DNA of 64,000 bases from Cocos nucifera (lineage: Eukaryota; Streptophyta; Magnoliopsida; Arecales; Arecaceae): positions 602,093 through 666,092 of the forward strand of contig QRFJ01000374.1 of assembly GCA_006176705.1 (NCBI GenBank), written 5' to 3'. Under the pieces are notes generated by a model, which saw only the letters and a list, made by a program, of their open reading frames with translations, made no database searches and was not told the DNA's origin. Shown here in pieces: positions 1 through 13,081 of the stretch; the first letter of the stretch is position 1; each line of letters starts with the position of its first letter. The translations under genes and the position numbers were made by a program.

Positions 1-1099
1 CTTGCAGAAGGGTGGTGCTTGAAGGTGTAGTAATTTCTAAAGAGGAAGATGGTTAGACGAACTTCGGCAAGATGGCAAAGAGAGCGAAATCTAATAAAAA
101 ATCTGAAGGAATTTGGTACTACGGAGGCAAGCAAAATATTTAAGAAGCGAAAAAGATTAATTACAAAAGGTGAGAGAGGAATCCTTAGTCCAGCACGAAG
201 GATTTTTAGGTACAAACAAAATCGGTCGGGTGGGGGAGAGCAAGCCTGGTCACTAGGTCCAAAAAGTTCTAGTTCATACTCGAAAGGAATCCTGTACTAG
301 ATCCTAATCAATGAAAGGTCATCTAAAGATAGAGAGCAAGGAATGGTGCCAGGTATAAAGGTCGGATGGGATACACTTCTGAGTTTAGCCTCCTCATCGG
401 AGTTAGGGTTTTGAGAGATTGGATTAGACAGACTCCAAGAACCAGATGACTAAGCGATTTCAGAAGATATTTGGATCAAACTCAAATACAAAAAAACCCC
501 AAAAATATCAAAGAAAATAAAACACAGAACAACTACCGAGAAATTGAAAGAACGAGATGCAAAAGATGCAAAAATAATCAAGAAAAAGGTTTCGAAGTTA
601 ACCTAGTTAGGTCTGGAAGATCAACGAGATGATTGGCATGGTAGGAAACAAACGAGAAAAATATGGGCAAGCAAAGAAACTGGAAGAAGGAATCAGAGTG
701 CTCTCAAGCAAAAGGAAGAAAATAGTGGAAGGAAAGAGAAGAGTGTAAGGAAGAATGAATCCTCAGGAGAAAGTGCCAGACCTAAATATCCCGCAGAGTT
801 TGAAATAGTTATGATGGAAAGGCTCTTCCAATCAGTCTCTAATTGACGCATGTCCCACTTATTGTGACAGGCAACTGGTGGTCGACAGAACCATATTTGC
901 ATCATACTTAGGGTAGTGTCTCAGCGGAAGTTTTGAAATTTATCTTTTTGGATTGCTTCGCATTTAAGGAGGCTTCGATGCTAGCATGATAAATGCTAAA
1001 ACTTTTCATCCTGCTAGCGCTAAATCTGGATCGAAACTTTTTCAGTCGTCTGTTATGTACTTTCTTTCCTAGAATTTTGAACTCGAAAGTAGGAAGACT
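1..1099. other. Unassigned sequence left of the split solo LTR
   Basis: I recognise no gene here. An 83-codon open frame at 49-300 (+) is rich in Arg and Lys but matches no family I know. Short minus-strand frames at 693-905 and 908-1186 show no domain. If the solo LTR is read correctly, this stretch was originally contiguous with the MULE remnant that resumes at 15926, so it may be MULE 5' sequence or captured DNA. That is inference. Confidence 0.4.
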
Positions 1100-1101
1100 A
1101 T

Positions 1102-1757
1102 TGTTGGAGATAAACTTTGCTCCTATCGAACTTCGGATCGATGCCTGATCGAGAAGGATTTTCGATCGCGAAAGAGCTTCAACCATGACTTCGTTTGTCC
1201 CTGGGTCGACCGACCTTTAGTATGCCTGCCAATCTTTAGGACTGCTTTGACAAACTTCCTCCAGACTTCTCCTCCAACCGAACTTCTCCATCAGACAAAC
1301 TTCTCCTTCAGTTAAACTTTCTCTGGACTTCTCCTCCAGATGGACTTCTCCTCTAGACGAACTTTCTTTGGACTTCTCCTCCAGATGAACTTTCTTCGGA
1401 CTTCTCCTCCAGATGGATTTCTTCTTCAGTCGAACTTCCTCCAGACTTCTCCTACAGACGAACTTCCTCCAAACTTGTCCTTCAGATGGACTTCTCCTTC
1501 AGTCAAACTTTCTTCGAACTTCTCTAGATGGACTTCTCCTTCAGTCAAATTTTCTTTGGACTTCTTCTTCAGATGAACTCTCTCTCTAGATGGATTTCTC
1601 CATCAGTCGAACTTCCTCCAAATTTTTTTCAATCATTGGAAGGACTTCTCCCAGTCGAACCTTTGTCGCTACTAATAGTGGTTCCGTCCAAACTTCAACA
1701 ATTAAATCTCAGCCACCTGCATGTTACGATAATGGATGTATCACAACAACAGACACT
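1102..1757 (+). mobile_element. Left part of a split solo LTR
   Basis: The sequence starts TGTTGG at 1102 and its other part ends CCAACA at 15925, which is a perfect 6-bp inverted terminus of LTR type. Both outer flanks carry AGACTA (1095-1100 and 15926-15931), offset by one base, a plausible target duplication. Removing Copia A (1758-15599) and one copy of its target duplication rejoins the two parts into about 970 bp. No internal domain or second LTR is seen, so I call it a solo LTR. It is probably of Gypsy type by general look only; the family is unproven. Confidence 0.55.
1253..1660 (+). repeat. Pyrimidine-rich degenerate tandem repeat
   Basis: Degenerate repeats of ACTTCTCCTCCAGATG-type units alternate with GAACTTCCTCCAG-type units, with a combined period of about 45 bp. 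The array lies in the U3 side of the split solo LTR. The short open frames overlapping it (1340-1576, 1528-1776) are by-products of the repeat and not genes. Confidence 0.75.
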
Positions 1758-4036
1758 TGTTAGATGTATGTCCTAGAAGTCAGATTGGTTAATACTTGTA
1801 ATACATTTCTAAGGATAATTTTATAATTTTGATTATAAATTAATTAAAAAATTATTTTCTATCATAGTGTGTATTTAAAGTGTATGTGATACATCCTTTG
1901 AGTTAATGGTAATGATAATTCATATTTTTAAAGAGTTAAAAATTTAAGACATGAATTTTCATAATTAACTCATAAACTGCTTCCGATCGTAGGATCATCA
2001 CGAGGATGGTGATTGATCTGGAAGGTTGGTGTACGATCACTTTCTTTGAGTAGATGAGTCTTGAGTCTATGGTATGAAGATACCGAAGTGAGAGTATAGA
2101 TACTCGTTAGAGAATGAGACACTGAGCATGATCAACTCGAGCATTCATAAGAAAGTCTACCTTCTCATCGATGACTGGCTCGATATTGCAGTAGTGTATC
2201 TGATTCTTTGATCTGAGGTGCATCGATAATTCACCTTGAGGGTGTTGTAGTTTGACTATACCATAACTCGATCTCCTAGCCATTCAGAATTCTGAGGTGT
2301 ATGTTGGCTATAGTACGTTCATTATAAGAATTGGATTACATTAATAAGAGATCTATCTATCTCGGTACATGAGGAGTAGCCCTATGATGATCATGAGAAT
2401 CGAGTCCATAAGCCCATAGCCATGGTAGAATGAAGATGCTAAAAAGAGTTTCTATAAGAGTTTCACATAGGACTCGAATCGAATGATTAATTCATATGAC
2501 GGATATTGGGTTTGACGAGTTCATTAACCCTAATCCTATCGAGGCTCAAGATAGAAGAACCCAATCACACAGATAGCTGCACTGAGAGATTCACTTTTAG
2601 CTCTGACTTGTTGCCACCATATACTGCTAGGTGTCACTGGTGGATTTTAGGAGCAATTAGAATGATTTTGATAATCGATCATTCTAATTGTTTGAATAAA
2701 AAATGTTCTATTCCATCAAAAGATATTTCGATGATGTCGATGATGAAAATCATGACATGTCTCATTACCATATGAAACTAAATCTAACTGGATCATACAA
2801 ATAAGAGTTTGGATCTAGATGTCATCAATTAAGCTAACCTAGTTCGATTGATTTGGATTAGATCCAATCAGATTCAAGGAAATCATGCTAGCACACGATT
2901 GAGCCTGACTTTCTCCTTCTGTAATCTTTTTAATTCATCACAATCGAGTCAAATTTAATTTAACTTATTTTGTTTATCTTGAACGAGTTTACTTTTATCT
3001 GACTAAAATAAGTTCAGGTCAGATTAATTATGAAAATTAAATTTATTTCTAGTGCAATTAGACTAGGGTCAATAGTTGACCCAATTGAGAGACTTGAGGG
3101 TCACATAATTAGAAAATTTTATAAAATTTTTTAAAAAGTATTTTGCTTTACTTTTTGAATATGTGATAGTGAATGAGTTATACTTTGGGTGTACAAAATT
3201 TTATAATTTTTGGAGATGCCTAGACTGGGTTTTGATAGAGTTTGATTTGAATCAAACTCTTGAGAGAAGAGTCCTAGACACACATAGACTCTTCCTTATC
3301 CTTTCATGCCGCCACCTTTCAGATGGATTTTTGGCATCAAAACTAGATGAGATTTGGGGTTTTTTATGGAGATCAGGTCCAAGAGTTCCAATGGTTGAAT
3401 TAATAAGGTTTTTGGTCAAAAAGGGACTCTTTATGGTGCTATATGTCTTGTATTAGAACTCTTCTCACAAAATTGCCTAAATATAATTTATTTTTTTCTA
3501 CACCCAAAGAAGCCTTCCATCTGATATCCACACCCCCTCTGTCCTCTCTCTCTCTGTCTCTCTCCCTTCTACATGACTAAAAAGTTAGGCATAAATCTGA
3601 GTTGAAGATTTAAGATTTTTGGTACAAGATTCAGCATCTACGCGATGGTGTTCATAAGACGAACATGCTGCCCTCAGAAGTCATTTTGAAGGATTTTTAA
3701 ATTAGATCCAAATCTAATTTTTGGAGAAGAGATTCATGAGGAGAAGATGTTCAGATCTTGTCTGAGTGGATAATGATAGAGGTCAGGCACGTGCATGGCT
3801 CTTTCCAGAACCTTGGAAATCAACAGGATCATCGCAGGGTAATTAGATAACCAAATCAGGTACTTAAAATTAAATCTAATTTTATTTTATTTTTAACTTT
3901 TAATATCAAATTTCTATAATTAGATCTAAGAAGTCTTATATCTAATTAAGATTTTAGAAAAAAAAATTTAAAATATTTTTTTTAGATTCAATCATATCTG
4001 AATGATCTTGTACCAAAAAAATAGATTTTTTCTTCA
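1758..4036 (+). repeat. Copia A 5' LTR
   Basis: Begins TGTTAG and ends TTCTTCA, and is followed after two bases by the primer-binding site. The first roughly 1.1 kb aligns with the LTRs of Copia B (same order of blocks, for example around 1900-2300 and 25390-25830). The 3' half differs between the families. The matching LTR starts at 9902. A TATA-like TGTATAAG at 11581 of the 3' copy has become TGTATTAG here. Confidence 0.93.
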
Positions 4037-4038
4037 AC

Positions 4039-4050
4039 TGGTATCAGAGC
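4039..4050 (+). promoter_or_regulatory. Copia A primer-binding site (initiator tRNA-Met)
   Basis: TGGTATCAGAGC starts two bases after the LTR end. It is complementary to the 3' end of plant initiator tRNA-Met, the usual primer of plant Copia elements. It is unmutated in this copy. Confidence 0.93.
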
Positions 4051-4630
4051 TAGGTTACAATTCTTCAGATCTATTTTAGATCTAATTTTATTTTTATTTT
4101 TAATTTGATATTAAAAAGTTTTAGATGTCACATCAGATATGATTAGATCTAAAATTAAAAAATTAAAATTAAATCATTTAGATCTACTATGTATGAGATG
4201 CATGACTCGACTGAAAATAGAATAGTTCTATATGTAGTCTAGTATAACTATGTTGTTAATTTGATTAAATATAATTTTATATCTATTTAATATTTATTTT
4301 TTTTAATATTATAATTATTATAATTAGATCTAAAAAATAGAAAATAAAGTTTTTAATTTTTAATTTATTCATAGGTAATATGAAAAGATGCTTGTTTAGA
4401 CTAGTTGTAAAATAGTTCTACAAATTATCTAGAATAATTTTATTTTGACATGATCAAATTTAAATCTATTTTTTAGATATTATATATGATATTTTAGATC
4501 TAAAAAATATGCATGTTTAATTTAGTGATGATACATAAGATGTATGCAAAGCATATATTAGTTAGATCATTAATTATATATGTGATATATGATCTAGATC
4601 TAACTAGTTTTGTAGTTTCAATTATATTTC

Positions 4631-4753
4631 TGATTAAGACATTCTCCTTGGCCGTTCGGTTATAAGAACAAAGTAAGATTTAAAGGCCCTCTGCTTCCAT
4701 TCAATGGGGTGTTCTTATGGCGTGTAGAGGTGTTGTGCGTTCGTTCTTAATAA
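4631..4753 (+). promoter_or_regulatory. Leader stem structure 1 (Copia A copy)
   Basis: Nested inverted repeats: TGATTAAGA (4631) with TCTTAATAA (4745), and TATAAGAACA (4661) with TGTTCTTATG (4710). The same pairs are perfect in Copia B (28085-28207). The arms are partly decayed here. The role is unknown; genome packaging or dimerisation of the RNA is a guess. Confidence 0.6.
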
Positions 4754-5143
4754 AAAATCAGAATCTATTTTTCTGCAAAATCTTAGATCCTGAAACCCTA
4801 GGATTTTGATATATATTTTTTTATTTATGAACCCTAACTTAATTAAAAATTAAGATTATAAAACTTATTAGATCTAAAATTAAAAATTTTTAGATCCAAG
4901 ATATTTTCATAAAATTGGGTTTGGGCTTGGGTAGCTCAATTAGGTCTAGCGGTTGATTAAATCGAATCAAGAGTTGGTTAGATATGGGATCAAGAGTGCT
5001 TAGAATTGACCAACCCAATGGTTGTAAGTCTGGGTCAAGGTCGACTCACAGCCACATATGATCGATCCAATTAAGACCTAATTTGGCTTCATGGTTCGAG
5101 CCTAGATTGTAGGCTAATCCAATTAGTTCTAATTCGATAATTT

Positions 5144-5264
5144 GGTGTCTAAAATAAGTTTTACAGATATAATCGATTGATTTTTAATTGAGAGCTACTC
5201 GATCTGAATGCATTCTTATCGAGTTAATGGCATATCCCTTTCACTAGTCTCACTTACCTAGCCA
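5144..5264 (+). promoter_or_regulatory. Leader motif 2 (Copia A copy)
   Basis: Starts with GGTGTCT and ends with ACTTACCTAGCCA. The inner ACTCGA/TCGAGT pair is kept. The left arm has decayed to AAATAAGT, leaving two mismatches against ACTTACCT and losing the GT of a splice donor. See the Copia B copy at 28590. Confidence 0.6.
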
Positions 5265-5941
5265 TTTGTGTCAACCTAGTTCAAATTTGAGGTGGCTAAC
5301 AGTTCGAGCTAACCTATGCCACTAGGCTTGTCATAACCGTTATGACTGAGTCAAATCAAAGAGATCTAAATTAAATCTTCCTAAGAAAAGATTAAGTCAA
5401 TTGATCTTCCACTATTGTAGATGTGCGGACCCTTTCTGAGATTGATTGTTCTCGACTGGTTATAGTGGCTCAGTTGCACTGAGAAGATGCAACCACATCT
5501 ATTAGGCATTGGACACTATGGGTTAGAGGATGGGTTAGGTTCAATATTCTGGATATGGTGAGGGATCCAATCAGAAATCTAATTCATGCAAATGATGGAT
5601 TTGACTTAACTAAGGAGTGGATCAATATTTCGGACATGATGAGATTCATGAATTAGAGATCAGGATTAGGTGCACCATGATTAAAAAGTTATTGAATAAG
5701 AGTTATTCACTCATCATTGTCCTATCACCAATAACTGTTTGGTGAGGTGGTGAGCCAGTCGGTGGGATCGTACCATCCATTAGAAATTAATTAATTATAA
5801 AAATTTTTGCATCTCTGCCCAAGAAGTGTAGGGATCCGAGAAAATAGGAAAAATCTAATTTATTTAAAAATAAAATTTTTAAATAAATTAATTAAATCTA
5901 ATTATAAAATCTAACTAGAAACTTTGACTCTCTATAAGAAA

Positions 5942-6780
5942 ATGTCTGCATCCAACCCACTAGCCCATATCCTGGACACCCATGGACTGATCGGATCCAA
6001 CTTCAAGGATTGACTCTGGAACTTTAAAATTATTTTGGATTCTGAGAAGTTGACTCATGTGTTGGAACAGGATCCTTCCATTTTACCAGCTTGTCCATCC
6101 GCTGATCAGAGAGCATCTCTAGAGAAGTGGATGGATGATGATAACAAAGCCAGGTATTACATATTGGGCTCGATGTCTGATGAGCTCCAGCGCCAACATG
6201 AAGACATTAAGACTAGCTACCAAATGTTGGCTCACCTGCAAGAGTTGTTTGGTGAACAAAGTCGCACAGCCAAATATCAAGTCACTAGAAGACTTTTTAA
6301 GGCTCAAATATGTGATGGGCAGTCGGTCCAAGATCATTATCTGATGATGATCAAGGACTTAGAAGAGCTTGAGAAGCTTGGTGTCAAGTTGGAGAAAGAT
6401 TTGTAGATTGATATAATTTTGCAATCCTTGATTGATGCGTATGGGCAGTTCATCATGAACTACTATATGCATAAACTACAGAATACTCTGACAGAACTTA
6501 TGAATATGCTGGTTACTGTTGAACTTTTTATGAAAGATCCTAAAGGCTCAGTACTTGCTGTGGAGCGGACTTCCTCCAAGAGAAAGTCTTTTAGAAAGAA
6601 GAAGAAGTCCGTGAAGAAGTAGAAGGTGCATGGTGGGAAGAAGAAGAAGGCAGAGCCAAAAAAGAAAGCCACTGATAAAGTAAAATATTTTCATTGCAAC
6701 ATAGACGAACATTGGAAGCGAAACTACCCCTTATACCTAGTCAACCTGAAGAACAAGAAGCAAGCAGGTCCTTCTGGAGG
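5942..6780 (+). pseudogene. gag: Copia A gag remnant
   Basis: Nucleocapsid-precursor part of the Copia polyprotein. The ATG at 5942 is the likely start: it opens MSASNPLAHIL, typical of UBN2-type Copia gag, and stays in frame through the region. In-frame stops occur at 6011 (Trp to TGA), 6404 (Gln to TAG) and 6620. A Lys-rich stretch (about 6575-6680) precedes a CCHC zinc knuckle around 6686-6740 in which the first and last Cys are Tyr, so RNA binding by the knuckle is lost. It is continuous in frame with the protease that follows. Confidence 0.88.
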
Positions 6781-8291
6781 TATGCTCATTATAGAATCTA
6801 ATCTTATAGTTTTTTCTACATCTAGTTGGGTGCTTGACTCTGGTTCTAGTGCTTACTTATGCACTTCTATGCAGGATCTTGAGGATAGCAGGAGGTTGAG
6901 GGATGGTGAGATGATCCTATGCATCAAAAATGGAGCAAGAGTTACTATAGTGGTCATGAAAATCTATCCTTTGTGATTACCGTTAGGATTAGATTTAGTT
7001 CTTATAGACTATTTTTATGTGCCTGCAGCAAGTAAGAATTTGATTTCTATTTCATGTTTATCACAGGCAGGCTATGTAATTAGTTTTCTTAAGGACCATT
7101 GTAATATTCTTTATGAAAGAAATAAAATTATAAGTGGTTATCTTATAAATGGTCTCTATCAGTTACATATTAATGTTTCTATTTTTAATATCGAACAAAA
7201 CGTAAGTGCCATAGGATCAAAATGATCTAGGGATAGTCTAAACAATAGGATCTATGGCACCTTAGGCTAGGTCATATAGCGAAAGACAGGATTAGCAAAT
7301 TAAAGAAATCTAGGCTATTGAGTCTGTTAACTTACGAGTTATATCTGATTTATGAATCATGCCTTCATGGCAAAATGATCAAACTTCCTTTTGTAGGACA
7401 TGAGGAAAGGGCCACAGACCTACTTGTCCTAGTACATATTGATGTATGCGGCCCATTTGATGTGCCGGCTAGAGGTAACTATGTCTACTTCATCATCTTT
7501 ATCAATGATTTATCTCGGTATAGGTATGTGTATTTGATGCGACATAAATCTGAAGCTTTTGAAAAGTTTAAAAAATTCAGACATGAAGTAGAAAAATAAA
7601 TTAAAAAATCCATTAAGATTCTTTAATCAGATCGAGGAGGTGAATACCTTAGTCGAAAATTTCTAGACTATCTTAAGTAAAATGGCATAGTCTCTTAATG
7701 GACCCCATCTGAAGTACCTCAACTCAAAGGAATTTCAGAACGGAGAAATTAGACCTTATTAGATATGGTCTAATCTATGATGAGCTTCATGGACCTTTCT
7801 GAGTTTCTTTGAAAATATAGTCTAATGACCACTATATATTTACTGAATAGGATTCTCTCTAATACCGTTCCTACCACACTGTATGAGATATGGCATGGTC
7901 AGAAATCAAGTCTGAGTCACCTCAGAATTTGAGGTTGTCTGACTCATGTCAAGAGACAACAGACAGACAAGTTAGAGTATAGATCCTTTAGAGCTCGATT
8001 CATAGGATATCCTAAAGAGTCATTAGGATATTATTTCTACGTTCTAAAAGACCATAATGTGATTGTAAGTCGACATGCCATCTTTCTTAAAAAATAGTTT
8101 ATTCAAGATAGTGGAATCGAAAGATAGATTAGGCTCGAGGAGAAAGTCTTCCAAGAGCAATGAGCTAAGGATCCTATGAAATTCAATTAGATTGAGCTAG
8201 TCTATCACTAGCTTCTCCACCTCATAGATCAGAAAGGATTTTTCATCCTTCTAAAAAGTACTTAGGTACTATTTCAGAGGACGTAGAAGAA
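6781..8291 (+). pseudogene. Copia A protease and integrase remnant
   Basis: The aspartic protease site reads LDSGSSAYL near 6835 (family DSGSxxHL, with His changed to Tyr). A GAG-pre-integrase segment follows at about 7019-7300. The integrase core starts near 7435 with HIDVCGPFD, where the Asp is the first catalytic residue, and FINDLSRY near 7500 covers the second. A chain of stops (for example 7597, 7624, 7678, 7696) and at least one frameshift near 7246 break it. It corresponds segment by segment to 30234-31745 in Copia B. Confidence 0.88.
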
Positions 8292-9887
8292 ATGTTCCTT
8301 ATAAAAAATGGGGTTCATGGTGATGATCTCAAAATCTATCACGAGGCGATATTAGATATCGACTCCGAGAAATGGTTAGAGGCAATGAAGTCAGAGATTG
8401 ACTTAATGCGCTCAAGCCAAGTCTCGATCTTGGTAGATCCACCTGAAGGTATAGTACTTATTGGATATAAATGGATCTATAAGAGAAAGATAGATGCAGA
8501 TGAAAATATGGAGACATTCAAGGCTAGGTTAGTGGCAAAAGGGTATAGTCAGCGCGAAAGTATTGACTATCAAGATACCTTCTCGCCAATAGCCATGCTA
8601 AAATTCATCTACATATTGCTTGCTATTACAGCCTATTTCGATTATAAAATATGGCAGATAGACGTAAAAATGATCTTCTTAAATGGATATCTTAAGAAAG
8701 ATATCTATATGGAACAGCCACTAGGTTTCACATCCAGTGATGCTGATCACAAGATCTATAAGCTGTAAAGATCTATCTATGGACTTAAGCATCTCGGAGC
8801 TAAAATGCTCATTTCAATAATGTGATCAAATCATTTTGGTTCATCAAGAATGAGAAGAAACCATGTATATTCAAAAAGATCAGTGGGAGCGCTGTTATCT
8901 TCTTCATACTGTACGTGGATGACATCCTCCTTATTAAAAATGATATTCTCATGTTGACCACAGTTAAAATGTAGTTATCAAAAGAGTTCTCTATGAAAGA
9001 CCTAGGAGAAGCATCCTTTATTCTAAGAATTAAGGTCTATAGGGATAGACCGAATAGAATGCTAGGTCTCTCACAGAAGATGTACAAAGAGAAGGCACTA
9101 AAGAGGTTTAGCATGAAAAACTTCAAGAGGGGATTGATGTCCTTCAGACATGGCATTCATCTCTCCAAGGAGATGTGTCCCAACACACCTAAAAAGATTG
9201 AACGCATGAGTAAGATTTCTTATGCTTCGATAATAGGAAACCTCATGTATGCCATGCTATGTACACGACCTGATATCGCCCATGCTGTTAGTATCATGAG
9301 CAGATATCAATCAAATTCAAATAAAAAGCACAGGACTTCTGTAAAATGTATCCTTAAGTACTTGAGAAGGACTAAGGATATGTTCTTGGTTTTTGGTAAT
9401 GGAGAACTCCAAGTCCAGGGTTATACAAACTCAGATTTTATGTCTGATATAGATGATCAAAAGTCGACATCTGATAGTCTATTTGTGTGTAATGGTGCTG
9501 CTGTCAACTGAAAGAGTTCTAAGCAGACTGTGATAGCAGATTTCATCATGGAAGTAGAGTACATCGCCACATCGAAAGCTGCAAAAGAGATATTCTGGTA
9601 TAAGAAGTTCACTGCAGAACTCGAAGTGATGCCATGTTGTCCCTCTATATTGCGACAATAATGGCATCATATTCCTAGCTAAGGAGATGAGGTCTCACCA
9701 AAAATTCAAGCACATTGAGTGGTGATTCTACCTCATCCGCAATTACCTTAAGAAGGATTACATCGAGATCAAGAGAGTCGACTCTGCGGACAATGCATCA
9801 GATCCACTAATGAAGCCTTTAGACCAGTAGAAGATCGAAGCTCACCTTGAGAAGATGGGACTTAGATTTGTAGCTAATTGACTTTAG
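8292..9887 (+). pseudogene. Copia A reverse transcriptase-RNase H remnant
   Basis: The start of the RVT_2-type reverse transcriptase is readable as a 158-codon frame from 8292, including the catalytic Asp in QIDVKMIFLNG. It stops at 8766, a frameshift follows, and the active-site YVDDILL is in another frame near 8915. RNase H continues from 8993 (172-codon frame) to the family's normal end at 9885-9887; Trp codons have become TGA near the end. It is not functional. Copia B gives the undamaged layout. Confidence 0.9.
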
Positions 9888-9901
9888 GTCAAGTGAGAGT
9901 T
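9888..9901 (+). promoter_or_regulatory. Copia A polypurine tract region
   Basis: AAGTGAGAGTT lies directly before the 3' LTR start, in the place where plus-strand DNA synthesis is primed. The same tract precedes the Copia B 3' LTR. Confidence 0.7.
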
Positions 9902-12073
9902 TGTTAGATGTGTACTCTAGAAGCTAGATTGGTTAACACTTGTAATACACTTCTAAGGATAATTTTATAATTTTGACTATAAATTAATAAAAAAAATATT
10001 TTCTATCATTGTGTGTATTTAAAGTGTATGTGATACATCCTTTGAGTTAATGGTAATGATAATTCATATTTTCAAAGAGTTAAAAATTTAAGACATGAAT
10101 TTTCATAATTAACTCATAAACTGCCTTCGATCGTAGGATCATTATGAGGATGATGATTGATCTGAAAGGTTGGTGTATGATCTCTTTCTTTGAGTAGATG
10201 AGTCTTGAGTCTATGGTGTGGAAACATCAGAGCGAGAGTATAGGTACTCATTAGAGAACGAGAGCATTGAGTATGACCACCTCGAGCATTCATAAGAAAG
10301 TCTACCTTCTCGTCGATGACTGACTTGATGTTGTAGTAGTGTATCTAGTTATTTGATCTGAGGTGCATCGACAATTCATCTTGAGGGTATTATAGTTTGA
10401 CTACACCATAACTCGATCTTCTAGCCATTCGAAATCCTGAGGTGTATATTGGCTATAGTACGTTCATTGTAGGAATTGGATTGCACAAATAAGGGATCTA
10501 TCTACCTCGATAGATGAGGAGTAGCCTTATGATGATCATGAGAATCGAGTCCATAAGCCCATGGCCATGGTAGAGTGAAGGTGATAGAAAGAATTTCTAT
10601 AAGGGTTTCATATAGGACTCAAATCAAATGATTAATTCATATGACAGATATTGGATTTGACGAGTTTACCTTAACCCTAATCTTGTTGGGGCTCGAGATA
10701 GAAGAACCCAATCACATAGATAGCTGCATTGAGAGGTTCACTTTCAGTTCTGATGGGTTGCCACCATATATTGCTAGGTATCACTGATGAATTTTGGAAG
10801 TAATTAGAATAATTTTGATGATCGATCATTCTAATTGTATGAATCAAAAAAGTTCTGGTCCATCAAAAGATGTTTCGATGATGTCGATGATAGAGATCAT
10901 GACATATCTCATAGCCATATAAAACTGAACCTAACTGGATCACACAAATAAGGATTTAGGTTTGGATGTCATCAATTGAGCTAACCTAGTTCGATTGATT
11001 TGGATTAGATCCAATCAGGTTCAATGTAATCGTGCTAGCACATGATTGAGCCTGACTTTCTTCTTTTGTAATCTTTTTGATTCATCGCAACCGAGTCAAA
11101 TTTGATTTGACTCATTCCTGTATCTTAAATAGATTTATTTTTATCTAATTGAAATAAGTCTAGGTCAGATTAATTATGAAAATTAAATTTATTCCTAGTG
11201 GAATTGGACTAGGGTCAATAGTTGACCCAATTGAGAGAATTGAGGATCACATGATCAAAAAATTTTTGAAAATTTTTTAAAAATTATTTTGCTCTAATTT
11301 TTGGATATGTGATAGGACATGAGTTATACTTTGGGTTTACAAAATTGTGTGATTTTTGGAGGTGCCTAGAATGGATTTTGATAGAGTTTGATTTGGATCA
11401 AACTCTTGAGGGAAGAGTCCTAGATGCACATGGACTATCCTTTCATGCTGCCACCTTCCAGATGGATTTTTGGCATCAAAACCATATGGGATCTGGGGTT
11501 TTTCATGGAGATCAGGTCCTTCCAATGGTCAAATTAATAAGGTTTTTGGTCAAAAAAAGACTCTTTATGGCACTATGCCTTGTATAAGAACTCTTCTCAT
11601 GAATTTGTCTAAACATAATTTATTTTTTTTCACACCCAAAGGAGCCTTCCCTTTAATAACCATGCCCCCTCTATCCTCTCTCTTCCTCTCTTCTACATGC
11701 CTAAAAAGTTAGGCATAAATCTGAGTTGAAGGTCTAAGATTGTTGGCACAAGATTCAGCATCTATGCGATGGTGTTCGTGAGATGAACAGGCTACCCTCA
11801 GAAGTCATTTTGAAGGCTTTTTAAATTAGATCCAGATTTGATTTTTAGAGGAGAGATTCATGAGAAGAAGATGTTCAGATCCTGTCTAAGTAGATACTAA
11901 TAGAGGCCAGGCGTGTGCATGTTTCCTTCTAGAACCTCAGGAATCAGTAGGATCATTATAGGATAATTAGATTACCAAATTAAGTACTTAAAATTAAATC
12001 TAATTTAATTTTATTTTTAATTTTTAATATCATATCCTTATGATTAGATCCAAAAAGTCTCAGATATAATTAG

Positions 12074-12996
12074 TGTGAAAATTTGTGGTGCTCCCAAGCC
12101 TTGGAAGGCCATGAGAGGAGTCAAGGAGTTGGCTTCGAAGATTTTAGGGGTTTGGTTGGTGCTTCAAAGATCTGAGATATAAGATAAAGCAAGTAACTAA
12201 AGTTGGAGAATCAAGACTATAGAAAGAAGATTTTTTGTAGGTTAGTCGGCTCAGTCCAAAACTGGATCGTTTAAGTCTGAATGCACAGGCAAAATAGAGA
12301 GCTACACATTTGGGACTGCTGGCACGGCGCAGAACTGGGATGGCTCAGTTTCAGACTGAGTTGACCCAATGAAACTTAGCCAACTCAGTGCTGAAACTGA
12401 GCAGGCTCAATGTGCGGGTAGAGTTACATGAGGGTCTATTTTGGATTAGGGTCTAGGTTGATCCTAGGGGTCTTAAGGCCTGGTTTGAGAGGTCTTAAGG
12501 AGGCTAATTCATGTATCGATTGGATCTAGATCCAGAGGATGAGAGCATGGGAGACATGGATGTACATGGGCTCGGTGAGTGCTTTCATGTATTGGGTTAG
12601 CTAGGGAGTTTGTTTGGTCGGGCCTAATGACTATGTATAAATACATAGGTTGTATTAAGATTTCATAATGCTATGGAATATAGATCTTTTCTCCCTCAAC
12701 TCTCTCTTCTTCTCTTCTCTCTAGAGTTAATGCCCTAGGATTCTTGAAGAACCCCTAGAGAAGGGGGTGTCTCCCTCAAGCTCAAGGAGGGAGGTGCCCT
12801 ATTATAGATCCAGATGGAGGATCGATGGTTTGCTGTCCATAGAGAACATCATAGGTTTCTTCAAGTTTGTGCTAAAGATCAGAGGCTTCCGCAACATAGT
12901 ACGAGGCTTGTGATGCCAAGGATGATTGGCGTTCGAGCGATATCATGGAACATCAATTGGTATTGGGGAGAGATGATGCCAGTTGGTGCACTTACA
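12074..12996 (+). repeat. Left LTR of the nested non-autonomous element
   Basis: Begins TGTGAAAATTTGTGG and ends GCACTTACA, and is 923 bp long. It shares its length and layout with 14596-15518, including a TATA box and a pyrimidine run (about 12690-12720). Confidence 0.93.
12636..12643 (+). promoter_or_regulatory. TATA box in nested-element LTR
   Basis: TATAAATA in the context CTATGTATAAATACATAGG, present at the matching place in the other LTR (15156-15163). It probably sets the element's transcription start. Confidence 0.6.
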
Positions 12997-12998
12997 TT

Positions 12999-13010
12999 TG
13001 GTATCAGAGC
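12999..13010 (+). promoter_or_regulatory. Primer-binding site of the nested element
   Basis: TGGTATCAGAGC begins two bases after the LTR end and is complementary to initiator tRNA-Met. Confidence 0.92.
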
Positions 13011-13081
13011 CTAATGGTGCATGGAAGGAAATGAAAAGTCGTACAAGATGAAATCAGAAATCTGCACAAGGATTTCATGGT

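Larger units (their letters stand above)
4051..5941 (+). other. Copia A untranslated leader
   Basis: About 1.9 kb of AT-rich sequence without coding capacity between the primer-binding site and gag. It aligns with the Copia B leader (27540-29400) and holds two structured-looking blocks that are listed separately. Confidence 0.85.

Noticed and set aside
49..300. 83-codon open frame, possible small gene
   Set aside because: Random-looking basic composition, no known domain and no supporting context; chance frame.
4039..4050. tRNA gene fragment
   Set aside because: Only the 12-base primer-binding complement is present at this and the other Copia sites; no cloverleaf sequence follows.
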